This document shows positions 32,582 through 40,111 of a DNA stretch of 64,000 nucleotides, one piece after another. Position numbers and translations under genes: made by a program. The notes under the pieces are model-generated. The model was not told where the DNA came from and did no database searches. It was given only the letters and a program-made list of their open reading frames with translations. How positions within the stretch are numbered: the first letter of the stretch is position 1; each line of letters opens with the position of its first letter. This DNA is from Planctomycetota bacterium (GTDB lineage: Bacteria; Planctomycetota; JAJSAM01; JAJVHW01): the NCBI GenBank assembly GCA_024280885.1, contig JAJRPF010000005.1, positions 1 to 64,000 on the forward strand. The letters are read 5' to 3'.

Positions 32582-32611
32582 CAGGACAGTACCTGAAGTG
32601 GCACTATTCTG
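32582..32611. promoter_or_regulatory. AbiEi operator-like palindrome 2
   Basis: Arms CAGGACAGTACC (32582-32593) and GGCACTATTCTG (32600-32611), same 12-6-12 geometry as palindrome 1 and centred 56 bp upstream of it. The shared half-site is CAGRACAGTACC. Confidence 0.7.
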
Positions 32612-32657
32612 ACTAGGAGCGAGCTCAATCATGTCGTCTACTTCGTTGTAGCTTCGC

Positions 32658-32688
32658 GGGGATGGCGTGCCGGGCCCATTCTTCCCAC
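32658..32688 (+). repeat. Family A, degenerate left end
   Basis: GGGATGGCGTGCCGGGCCCA followed by TTCTTCCCAC, recognisable as a decayed family A left end. A similar decayed end at 34839-34876 is likewise followed by GTGTGAG and CCTTCGCTCGTC, so the two stretches are duplicates. Confidence 0.45.
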
Positions 32689-32705
32689 GTTGCGTGTGAG
32701 GCCTT

Positions 32706-32803
32706 CGCTCGTCGCTCGTCGCTCGTCGCTCGTCGCTCGTCGCTCGTCGCTCGTCGCTCGTCGCTCGTCGCTCGTCGCTCGTCGCTCGTCGCTCGTCGCT
32801 CGT
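32706..32803. repeat. CGCTCGT heptanucleotide array, 14 perfect copies
   Basis: Fourteen uninterrupted copies of CGCTCGT (98 bp). The duplicate region at 34880 has a single CTTCGCTCGTC in the same context, so the array expanded from one unit here. The unit is not a multiple of three. It lies between the abiE promoter and a hypothetical gene. Confidence 0.95.
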
Positions 32804-32818
32804 CCGGAGCGGGGGGCT

Positions 32819-32884
32819 TCAGCCCTTCTTCAGCGGACCGAACGCCAGGGGGCGCAGGATCGTGCTCTTCGAGCCGGGGCCGAC
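32819..32884 (-). pseudogene. C-terminal fragment copy of the 34,913-35,998 gene
   Basis: Encodes a stop-terminated 21-residue tail containing SKSTILRPLAFGPLKKG, which matches the last 21 residues of the intact gene at 17 of 21 positions. The rest of the gene is absent; a decayed family A right end (32885-32929) follows directly. It is a leftover of a duplication. Confidence 0.7.
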
Positions 32885-32956
32885 GGTTCTTGGCGAGGGA
32901 TGAAGATCACCCGGCATGGCATTCCGTGGCACCGTATGATGGGGCGCGCCCGACAT

Positions 32957-33060
32957 GTACCGAGACCGGTGAAGATCATCACACGGTGTCGTTCGGGGAG
33001 ACCGCGGCGCTGCCGAGTCGGACGCGAAACCGCAGGTCCGTCTCTGGACGACCGCTCGAG
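32957..33060 (+). repeat. Family B, left part only
   Basis: Starts GTACCGAGACCGGTGAAGAT and continues ATCACACGGTGTCGTTCGGG, alignable with the first 105 bp of the element at 23011. The right end is missing, replaced by a family A left end at 33072. Confidence 0.65.
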
Positions 33061-33071
33061 AGACGTCGCCC

Positions 33072-33103
33072 GGGGAATACTGTGCCGGGCTCGTATTTCT
33101 CAC
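33072..33103 (+). repeat. Family A, solo left end
   Basis: GGGGAATACTGTGCCGGGCT then CGTATTTCTCAC. It lies 18 bp upstream of the next start codon and directly abuts the broken family B copy. Confidence 0.65.
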
Positions 33104-33121
33104 CCTTCAGATCGCAACGCG

Positions 33122-34528
33122 ATGTGGCTCGGTGCGTGTCTCGCGCGCTGCGCGCGTTACCATCTCGGCGTGTGGCGCCGTGGCCTGCTCGTGTTCGGGA
33201 CCGTTCTCTTGGCGGGGACGGTCCTCGCATGGTGCACGCGTCCCATGGCGCGCGCCGAGCGGGACCTCGATCGCGTTATCGAGGATCTGCGAGCGAGGGC
33301 GGTCGCGACGTCGTTCGAAGAGCTTGTCGGCACGCCGCCCGACCCGGGCGAGAACGGTTGGGAGGAGATCGCCGCCGCTCTGGCGTGGCGTGACGGCCAT
33401 CTTGCGGACGGATGGGAGCAGCGCGTCGTCGGCCCGCGGAACTATCGGTTCGCGTCCCCTTGGTGGCGCAATGCCAGCGAGGAGGACTTGGCGCGACTCG
33501 CGGAGTTCCTCGATGGTCTGGCACCCTGCTTTGTCCACCTCGAGGCCGCTGCCGGCATGCCGACGATTCGATGGCCGTTGCCACCGCGCGACTCCGACGG
33601 AGCCCGTGATGATCTGCCGCCGCTCCGAGCGATCGAGGCCCCGCAGGGCCTGCTCGAGATGCGTGCACACGGAGCTGTGGAGCCGGCCACTCGGCGTCGG
33701 GCGATCGCGACGCTGTTCCGGATGGGGCAGCGCATCGACGAGCGCGTCGGCCCGTACGCCGGAATAGCAGCGGAGTGTCTCCTTCGTTCTGGATATGCCG
33801 CTCTCAGGGAGGAGTTCCGTTCCGGGATCGGAGACCCGGCTGCGGCGCGTGCTGAACTGGACCCGCTCCTCACGCTGCGACGCATCGACTCGATGCCCAC
33901 CGCGATCGCGGCGGCACGGACGGGAGCATGCGAGTACGTCCCGCAACTGCTGGACGGTTCCGCGTTCGTCGATCGCCGCTTCTGGGAGAGAGCAAGGGAC
34001 GCCGCCGCCAACGCGCGCGCAGGGCGGAACCCGTTCGCACCGTTCTTGGACATCGATCCGATCCTGGCGGTCGCGACCATCAGCGGAATCGACCGGGCGG
34101 CCGCGATCCCCCACTCGTGGGACCGCAGCTACGACGAGGCCTTCCTGCAGTGTCTCGGGGAGCAACCCGCCAATTTCCGGCCCGCTACGCCGCTACACAT
34201 GCGCATCGATACTGCACGCCAGATCGACGCAGCCATACGCATCGCCCGCATCGCGCTTGCGGCGTGCGTCTATCGCATGGAGCAGGGAGAGTGGCCCCGA
34301 ACGGCCGCGGAGCTACGCGGCCTCTTTCCGGAGGGTGAGCTGCCGACGGACCCGTACACGGGCGAGGGCTTCGTCTGGCTCCTGGAAGACGATGCGCTCG
34401 AGATCCGAGCGAGTCCGTGGTCGCTCCGGCCACTCGGATGGGGGACGCCTGCCGACGATCCGGACGCGGCGGGACTGGTGTGGCGCTTGGCGCCACCTCG
34501 CGCGCCGCGCGACGATGAGTCTCGCTGA
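33122..34528 (+). CDS. Membrane-anchored hypothetical protein, 468 aa
   Basis: One N-terminal membrane helix (GLLVFGTVLLAGTVLAWC), then a long helical periplasmic region. Near the C-terminus ACVYRMEQGEWPRTAAELRG followed by LPTDPYTGEGFVW is the pattern seen at the end of many planctomycete proteins with pilin/secretion-like tails. No catalytic motif. ATG 33122 is annotated; GTG 33170 (starting WRRGLLVFG) is an equally good start and would place the helix at the very N-terminus. The upstream DNA is entirely repeat debris. Confidence 0.72.
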   Translation: MWLGACLARCARYHLGVWRRGLLVFGTVLLAGTVLAWCTRPMARAERDLDRVIEDLRARAVATSFEELVGTPPDPGENGWEEIAAALAWRDGHLADGWEQRVVGPRNYRFASPWWRNASEEDLARLAEFLDGLAPCFVHLEAAAGMPTIRWPLPPRDSDGARDDLPPLRAIEAPQGLLEMRAHGAVEPATRRRAIATLFRMGQRIDERVGPYAGIAAECLLRSGYAALREEFRSGIGDPAAARAELDPLLTLRRIDSMPTAIAAARTGACEYVPQLLDGSAFVDRRFWERARDAAANARAGRNPFAPFLDIDPILAVATISGIDRAAAIPHSWDRSYDEAFLQCLGEQPANFRPATPLHMRIDTARQIDAAIRIARIALAACVYRMEQGEWPRTAAELRGLFPEGELPTDPYTGEGFVWLLEDDALEIRASPWSLRPLGWGTPADDPDAAGLVWRLAPPRAPRDDESR

Positions 34529-34912
34529 AACGAGGGCCTCGCCTGTATCTCCTGCGATGGTCGTCCACGCGGTGTCGCTGTACTCTGCGTGGGTGCGTCG
34601 CGCCGATTGCCTCCGTCGTTCGGATCTGGGTCGTTTGGACGTGCGCTGCGTCAAGGGGGAGTCGTTGCCCTCGCGACGTGGGTAGTGCTCGGAGATCGCA
34701 CAGGCGACGTCACGAGAGATGCGCCGGTCACGCCACGTGTCGTGTCTGCCGCACCAGGTTGTGCACGCGTCGCCCGCGGACCGGCGGCGCCGCATTCGGA
34801 TGCCGGGGAGGTCGAACTGTCGGCGCGCGTGATCGTCCGTGGGAATGAGGTGCCGTGCTCCTTCTCGTCGCGTGTGAGAGCCTTCGCTCGTCATCCGTCC
34901 TGAGCGCGGCGG
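34529..34912. other. 384-bp gap with decayed family A end
   Basis: No gene recognised. 34839-34876 is a degenerate family A left end (GTGGGAATGAGGTGCCGTGC), which with the sequence up to 34980 is duplicated at 32658-32884. Confidence 0.5.
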
Positions 34913-35998
34913 TCAGTCCTTCTTCGGCGGACCGAACGTCAGGGGGCGCAGGATCGTGCTCTTCGAGTCGGGGCCGACGGTGATCTTGTCGCCCGGGCCG
35001 AGGCCGAGAGACTTGCGGCTGCGGAATACGACGGCTCCGTCGTCGTACAGGACGTTGGCACCGTCGGGGTGGACGACGCACGCCGCGACCGACTGTGCCT
35101 CCCGTGCGGTCAGGCGCAGCGGGGATCGGTCGAAGTCCCGGACGGCGAAGGATATGTACTTGCGGAGCGACTTCGTGAGATCGAGCTCGTCGTACTTGCG
35201 GCTGTCGGCCGCGGTCTTCGGGATGTGTACGATTGTGTCGAGGGGGCACATCAGAACCTCCTCGCGCGACATCTGGATGTGGTGCTTCTGGCGGTAGTGT
35301 ACGAAGAGCGCAGGGCCGGAATAAGGCGGGGGCCCCGGAGTATACATCGACTCGGCACTGAAGATTCCACCGAGTTGCCGCAGGCGCTTGGCACAGTTCG
35401 TCACCACCCGGCGCCTCTGGATCTTGCGTTCTGTCTCGTCGTCCAACTGCGTCTCGAAGCGCACACTCGCGAGCGCCGGATGCGTCGCCTTCGCGCCGAT
35501 CTCGAGCGGCCCGGTGGCCGGCGCGCCGAGTTCCGCGCGCGTCATGAAGCGGATGTCGAAGTCGTCGGTCATGACGAACGCGCCGTCGTCGTGGTGCGGA
35601 CACACCACCAGGATCTGTGGCTTGCTCGCGGTCGCAGCGAGCCGATGCGACTCCAGGTCGCGGACCGCGTAGGACAGCTTCGTGCGGAAACCCAAACTCG
35701 CATCGCGCGCGTCGGCGAGTGGGTCCGCTCGGCACTGCAGGCGCGAGAGGATCTCCTCGTCCCGCGTTTCCATCAACCGAGCGAGCAGCCACCCCTCCTT
35801 CCGGGACTCGTCCGGTCCGAGGCTGCGTGCGACGCCGTACACGAACTCGCCGACGCGCATGAGGTTGCTACGGCACAGGCGCCGCTCCTTGGCGCCGTCC
35901 CGTCGTTCGCGGGCGTCGGCATCCATCGGCGCGAGCGCCAGAACCGCCACGGCGATCGCTGTCCCCACCACCGCTGCTCCTCGACTCCACTTCCGCAT
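34913..35998 (-). CDS. Secreted hypothetical protein with internal duplication
   Basis: 361 aa with a signal peptide (RGAAVVGTAIAVAVLALAPM). Two homologous halves: LRQL- and LSRL-centred helices, then YAVRDLESHRLAATASKPQ with ILVVCPHHDDGAFVMTDDFD, and later FAVRDFDRSPLRLTAREAQ with VAACVVHPDGANVLYDDGAV. The 'CP.H..GA.VLY.DG.V.F' motif is that of the C-terminal domain of planctomycete DUF1559 pilin-like proteins, here present twice without the N-terminal pilin helix. Periplasmic; function unknown. A fragment of its 3' end is duplicated at 32819-32884. Confidence 0.8.
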   Translation of the reverse strand: MRKWSRGAAVVGTAIAVAVLALAPMDADARERRDGAKERRLCRSNLMRVGEFVYGVARSLGPDESRKEGWLLARLMETRDEEILSRLQCRADPLADARDASLGFRTKLSYAVRDLESHRLAATASKPQILVVCPHHDDGAFVMTDDFDIRFMTRAELGAPATGPLEIGAKATHPALASVRFETQLDDETERKIQRRRVVTNCAKRLRQLGGIFSAESMYTPGPPPYSGPALFVHYRQKHHIQMSREEVLMCPLDTIVHIPKTAADSRKYDELDLTKSLRKYISFAVRDFDRSPLRLTAREAQSVAACVVHPDGANVLYDDGAVVFRSRKSLGLGPGDKITVGPDSKSTILRPLTFGPPKKD

Positions 35999-36157
35999 CT
36001 CGCCCTCTCTCCTACGCCGCTGAGCGCGTTCGGTGGATCATACCCGTCCGGGATCGGGATCGCCCCGTCTGGGCGCGAACTCGGCGAGGAAGCCAGTGGC
36101 GTACGCGTTCACGATCGCGCAGGACGTCGAACGCGGCTTCTACGTCCGCGGATCGCG

Positions 36158-39100
36158 CTACTCAAGCGGGATCACGCACCGCAAGCCGACCCCTATGGCC
36201 GCCAGGTCGTCCGTGTCGCTAATCTGGTAGAACTTGTACTTGTTCTGCTGATCGAACGAGAACTCCTCGTACACACGAGTTGTGGGAACTGGGTCGCGCA
36301 GAAGGTCGACCCGCCAACTCCTCATGACGCCGTCTGTTGCTTGCCCGTAATCCACGTCGTCTCCGAACACGTCGTAGACGTGGTTGCCGCCGATCAGCCA
36401 TCCGTCCGACAGCCACTCGATTGCATTGCCCGCCATGTTCCGCGCTCCGCTGGACCGAGATGCACCCGCAGGACAGCCGTCCACCGGACCTGGCTCATCC
36501 TGGCCGCCAAAGAAGTCGACGCCAACTACACCTTCTCGGTCTCCCCACGGGTACCGCGGGGACGCAGCACTTGCGTCGCCGAATGCCGCGGTGCGCCACT
36601 GCTCGGCCGTGGGCAGCTTCTTGCCGGACCACGCGGCGAAGCGGCGAGCATCCGCGAGCGAGATCCCGACGGCGGCGAGGTTCGGCTTGCCTCTCTGGAA
36701 GTGCACACCCGCTTTCCGAGCGAACTCCGCATATCGCGCATTGCTGACTTCGTCGCGGTCGATCAGGAACCCCGGGGCGCCATCGTGTTTCGTGACGAAG
36801 ACCATCCCTTTCGGGATGGCACTCGGGAAGAGAAGTTCAATGCCCTCTTCTGGAAGTTCGAATGGAGTCGTGAGTAGGGTCTCGTTTGACAGCAGCTTGA
36901 CGACGTAGCGCCCTGTTGGGAGGAAGAGTCCCTCGGCCCGCAACGACGGCTCGACGCCCTCTCCCGTCGCGGCATCGATGAACTGCAACTCCGAATGTGC
37001 CATTTCGACAATCTCGCCGCGCACTTCCGCAAGTCGAGCGCGGCTCGGGACGTAACGAATTCGCACGGACGCGCCAGTCCTCGGCGACGCGAGCATATCT
37101 TCGATCGCTGAGACGGGCAGTGCGACGGCGGGGCTCCCGTCCGCGACGTCAACGAAGTGGCCGACTCCGACCTGTACGCCGACCGCGGCGTTCCGCTGAC
37201 CGGGCATGGTGACCGATAGCGCTTTCGAAGCCATGGAACCCATGAGGTGCGTGACGCGTGTCGCGGTGCCAGCGAGACCCACGCTGCCCAATGCGTCGGG
37301 CGGAACGTCGATCCTGATCCCGCGTCGAGTCATGAAGACGATCGCACGGGAACTGCGCTTCGTGTGGAAGTGGAGGATGTTCTCGCCTCGGTCGTACGTG
37401 AATACAACACGCCCCCCGGACGGAATGAGCAAGTCGGCGAGAGCGCCGCTCGCCATCACGGACCCTTCGGACACCGCAACGTCAACTTCCTTTGTCTCTC
37501 CCTCTGCGTCGCGCAACTCGGCAGCGTAGTGCACTTGCGCGCGTCCCGCGGCGCGCAGCGTGATCGCATCCGCAACGACGCGAGTCCACCGTCCGAGAAC
37601 TGCGTCGATCGCCCCGCTCTCCAGGCGGAGATCGACGACGTCGCTCTCCATGAACGGTCTCCGCTTCGCGATCTCGGTTCCGGGACGCAGCTTGACTTCG
37701 TCACGGGCGGGTGTGCCCTTCGCGGCGACGAGGATGGTGGCGGAGCCATCGTGCGTTGCGATGGTGGCCCACGGCTCCACCGGGACGGACTCGAGCCCCT
37801 GGAGCGCCAGCGACGCACCCGCGATGGCGATCGAGCCGGTCCAGTTGAGAAGGAGTGTGCCGGGATCCGATTGCGGCTCCCAGAGTTGCGAGATCAACGG
37901 GCGCGTGGGCGCCCCCGGAGTGACGATCACATCGAGAGTCTGCGGCCAGTAGCCCTCGCGACTGGCGACAACTTGATACGATCCAGCGCTGGCGAACACG
38001 CGTCCCGAAACGCGATCTCCGTCAATGGCGAATGCAACGCCCCCCGGTGCGTCGCCGCAGTCGATGCGGCCTGCGGATCTCTCGAACGGAATCTCGATGT
38101 CCAACGCATCACCCGGCGGAAGATCGATCGTCTCCTCGTGGTCGGTGAATAGGGGCGCGGTCGCCCGAACGTGGTAGGAGCCCGCACGCAGGCTGAGTGT
38201 ATTCGCGGCACCGTCGTCCCAAGAGAGCTCGCGCACGTCAGGCCCATCAAAGAACACGCGCATTCCTGGTACTCCACCTCGTACCACGAGTTCCGCAGGA
38301 GACTCGATCGGCGCGGCGGCGGGTCTCTCCGGACGTACGGGCGCCGTGTCTTGTGGGAGACCGTGTGCGTCTGTTCGGATCAACTCTCGCATCCCCCATC
38401 CCGCGAGAAGAAGGACAGCGACACCCACAGCGACTCGGAGAAGGGGACGCCGATCGCGCGCGACTTCCGATGTGGTCTCGCTCGCATCGCTCTCCCTCCA
38501 TGGACTTCCCTGCTCGGACGCCTGAACGAGTTCGTTCACGCGCCGGATCGTCGGGCCGACGTCGGGAGTCTGTAGGTCGGTCGCCGAGATCGCAAGCGTG
38601 AGAGCTTCGCGCAGAGCGGATGCGTCGGGGAACCGCTCGGCGGGATCCACCTTCAGGCATCTCTCGATAACCGCAGCCGTCGCGAGAGAGACGTCGCCAC
38701 GGACGTTCCGAATGGGTGCGTACTCTCCTCGGATCGTCGCGAGCATGGTCTCTATCTGTGTGGCCCCTCGGAACGGTGCTGTGCCCGTGAGCAGAGCGTA
38801 GAGCGTGGCGCCAACTGAGAAGACGTCCGCCGCCTTGCCAGCGCGCCTAGCGTCACGCGCTTGCTCCGGGGCCATGAACCCCGGCGTACCCAATCCGCTC
38901 TGGGTTCCAGTCAGGCTATGACCCGGCTCGATCAGGCGCGCCAGACCCAAGTCGGCGACCTTCGCATCGGCGAGTTGGGGAACACCATCCGGCCCCAGTG
39001 GGATCAGGATGTTCTCTGGCTTGATGTCGCGGTGGATCGCCCCAGCGACGTGGATCGCGGCAAGTCCAGTGACGGCTGCCAGCACGACCGCCAGCGCGTC

Positions 39101-39697
39101 CGCCTCCGCGACTGTGACAACGCTCTCGCGAGCCCATGCGCGCGCGGTTGGACCATGCACGTACTCCATGACGATGTAGTGCAGCATGGAACGCGCGTCG
39201 CGGTCGACATCGAGTACGCGAACGAGGTGGGGTGAGTCCAAGCTCGCCGCAATGCGTGCTTCGCGGAGGAAGCGGCCCTCGGAGTCGGGGTTGCGCTCAA
39301 GGAGCGCTCGATCGAGAATCTTCACCGCAACTTCCGCGCTGAGCCGTGGGTTCAGCCCGAAGTAGACCGCACCCATGCCACCGGCGCCGATCTTTGACAG
39401 CAGGACCGTTCGCCCCAGAGTCGGGCACTGCAATCCAGAAAACTCGGTCGTGTCACACCCTTGCAGCCACCATTCCTGTGAGAGATCTTCCGGCGCGACG
39501 GAGAGGTCGTCGGAAGGGCCGGCTGCGCCTCTGCGACCGCTTTCGCCAAGGCGTTCGACACGGCCATGGACCGGCGTGATCTGTGCATCGACGGGAGACA
39601 GCACCGTACTCGCCTCGGGTTCCGAATTCGGCACGGAGGTCGCCTCGTCGGGCCCGGGTTGCTCGAGGTCGGGCTCGTCTGGCCGCTCATCACTCAT
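36158..39697 (-). CDS. Ser/Thr protein kinase-TM-PEGA-FGE-like fusion
   Basis: 1179 aa. After an 80-residue acidic leader comes an intact Hanks-type kinase: glycine loop IGAGGMGAVYFG (103-114), K126 in VAVKIL, HRDIKPEN with D224 and N229, DLG at 249-251, APE at 276-278. A membrane helix at 419-438 is followed by PEGA-like segments (GGVPGMRVFFDGPDVREL, GSYQVVASREGYWPQTLDV), a beta-rich middle and a C-terminal sulfatase-modifying-factor/FGE domain from about residue 960 (FLIDRDEVSNARYAEFARKA, KLPTAEQWRTAAFGD, GARNMAGNAIEWLSDGW). In kinase fusions this last domain usually binds ligand rather than making formylglycine. ATG 39697 is chosen because upstream translation is repeat sequence. Confidence 0.92.
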   Translation of the reverse strand: MSDERPDEPDLEQPGPDEATSVPNSEPEASTVLSPVDAQITPVHGRVERLGESGRRGAAGPSDDLSVAPEDLSQEWWLQGCDTTEFSGLQCPTLGRTVLLSKIGAGGMGAVYFGLNPRLSAEVAVKILDRALLERNPDSEGRFLREARIAASLDSPHLVRVLDVDRDARSMLHYIVMEYVHGPTARAWARESVVTVAEADALAVVLAAVTGLAAIHVAGAIHRDIKPENILIPLGPDGVPQLADAKVADLGLARLIEPGHSLTGTQSGLGTPGFMAPEQARDARRAGKAADVFSVGATLYALLTGTAPFRGATQIETMLATIRGEYAPIRNVRGDVSLATAAVIERCLKVDPAERFPDASALREALTLAISATDLQTPDVGPTIRRVNELVQASEQGSPWRESDASETTSEVARDRRPLLRVAVGVAVLLLAGWGMRELIRTDAHGLPQDTAPVRPERPAAAPIESPAELVVRGGVPGMRVFFDGPDVRELSWDDGAANTLSLRAGSYHVRATAPLFTDHEETIDLPPGDALDIEIPFERSAGRIDCGDAPGGVAFAIDGDRVSGRVFASAGSYQVVASREGYWPQTLDVIVTPGAPTRPLISQLWEPQSDPGTLLLNWTGSIAIAGASLALQGLESVPVEPWATIATHDGSATILVAAKGTPARDEVKLRPGTEIAKRRPFMESDVVDLRLESGAIDAVLGRWTRVVADAITLRAAGRAQVHYAAELRDAEGETKEVDVAVSEGSVMASGALADLLIPSGGRVVFTYDRGENILHFHTKRSSRAIVFMTRRGIRIDVPPDALGSVGLAGTATRVTHLMGSMASKALSVTMPGQRNAAVGVQVGVGHFVDVADGSPAVALPVSAIEDMLASPRTGASVRIRYVPSRARLAEVRGEIVEMAHSELQFIDAATGEGVEPSLRAEGLFLPTGRYVVKLLSNETLLTTPFELPEEGIELLFPSAIPKGMVFVTKHDGAPGFLIDRDEVSNARYAEFARKAGVHFQRGKPNLAAVGISLADARRFAAWSGKKLPTAEQWRTAAFGDASAASPRYPWGDREGVVGVDFFGGQDEPGPVDGCPAGASRSSGARNMAGNAIEWLSDGWLIGGNHVYDVFGDDVDYGQATDGVMRSWRVDLLRDPVPTTRVYEEFSFDQQNKYKFYQISDTDDLAAIGVGLRCVIPLE

Positions 39698-39759
39698 TGC
39701 GGTTTCTACTCTCCTCGTGCCTAGGGTACGCTGCAAGTGCACCGGCGTCCAAGGCGCGC

Positions 39760-39835
39760 GGCAATACCGTGCCGGGCTCGTTTTTCTCACGCCTCGGATC
39801 GTACTCGATGCGCCGCGGCCATCCGGGTGCGTCGA
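39760..39835 (+). repeat. Family A, partial copy (left end plus interior)
   Basis: GCAATACCGTGCCGGGCTCG then TTTTTCTCAC, continuing into interior sequence shared with the complete copies (ATCCGGGTGCGTCGAG). The right end is missing. It lies upstream of the kinase gene. Confidence 0.6.
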
Positions 39836-40111
39836 GACATACTGCTTCGCTCAGGTCCCGCTCTTCGATGGCTGCAGGCCCTCTCTTTGATCGTGCTCGG
39901 TCACGGGCGGGCGGAACCGGCTTGGACGAGAGAGCTCGTCGTTCCGCCAGAGACCAAGCACGGAGAGTTCTCTCGGCTTCCCCGGAAGCTCGTGGACGTC
40001 GCTCGGTGCCCGCGGCTTGAAAAACACTTGCCAAGTCTTCAGAAGCCCCCTCACCGGGCACCATCCATCCTCGGGCTCCAACCTGAGTGAAGCGGGGAGC
40101 CCTTATCCGAT
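39836..40111. other. Intergenic debris before gltB
   Basis: No gene seen. CTCACCGGGCACCATCCATC at about 40060 resembles CTCGCCGGGTACCATCCACG at about 58439, so a decayed family D relative may be present. Confidence 0.35.

Noticed and set aside
32706..32803. Regular array considered as CRISPR
   Set aside because: It is a contiguous 7-bp tandem repeat without spacers, and no cas genes are present.
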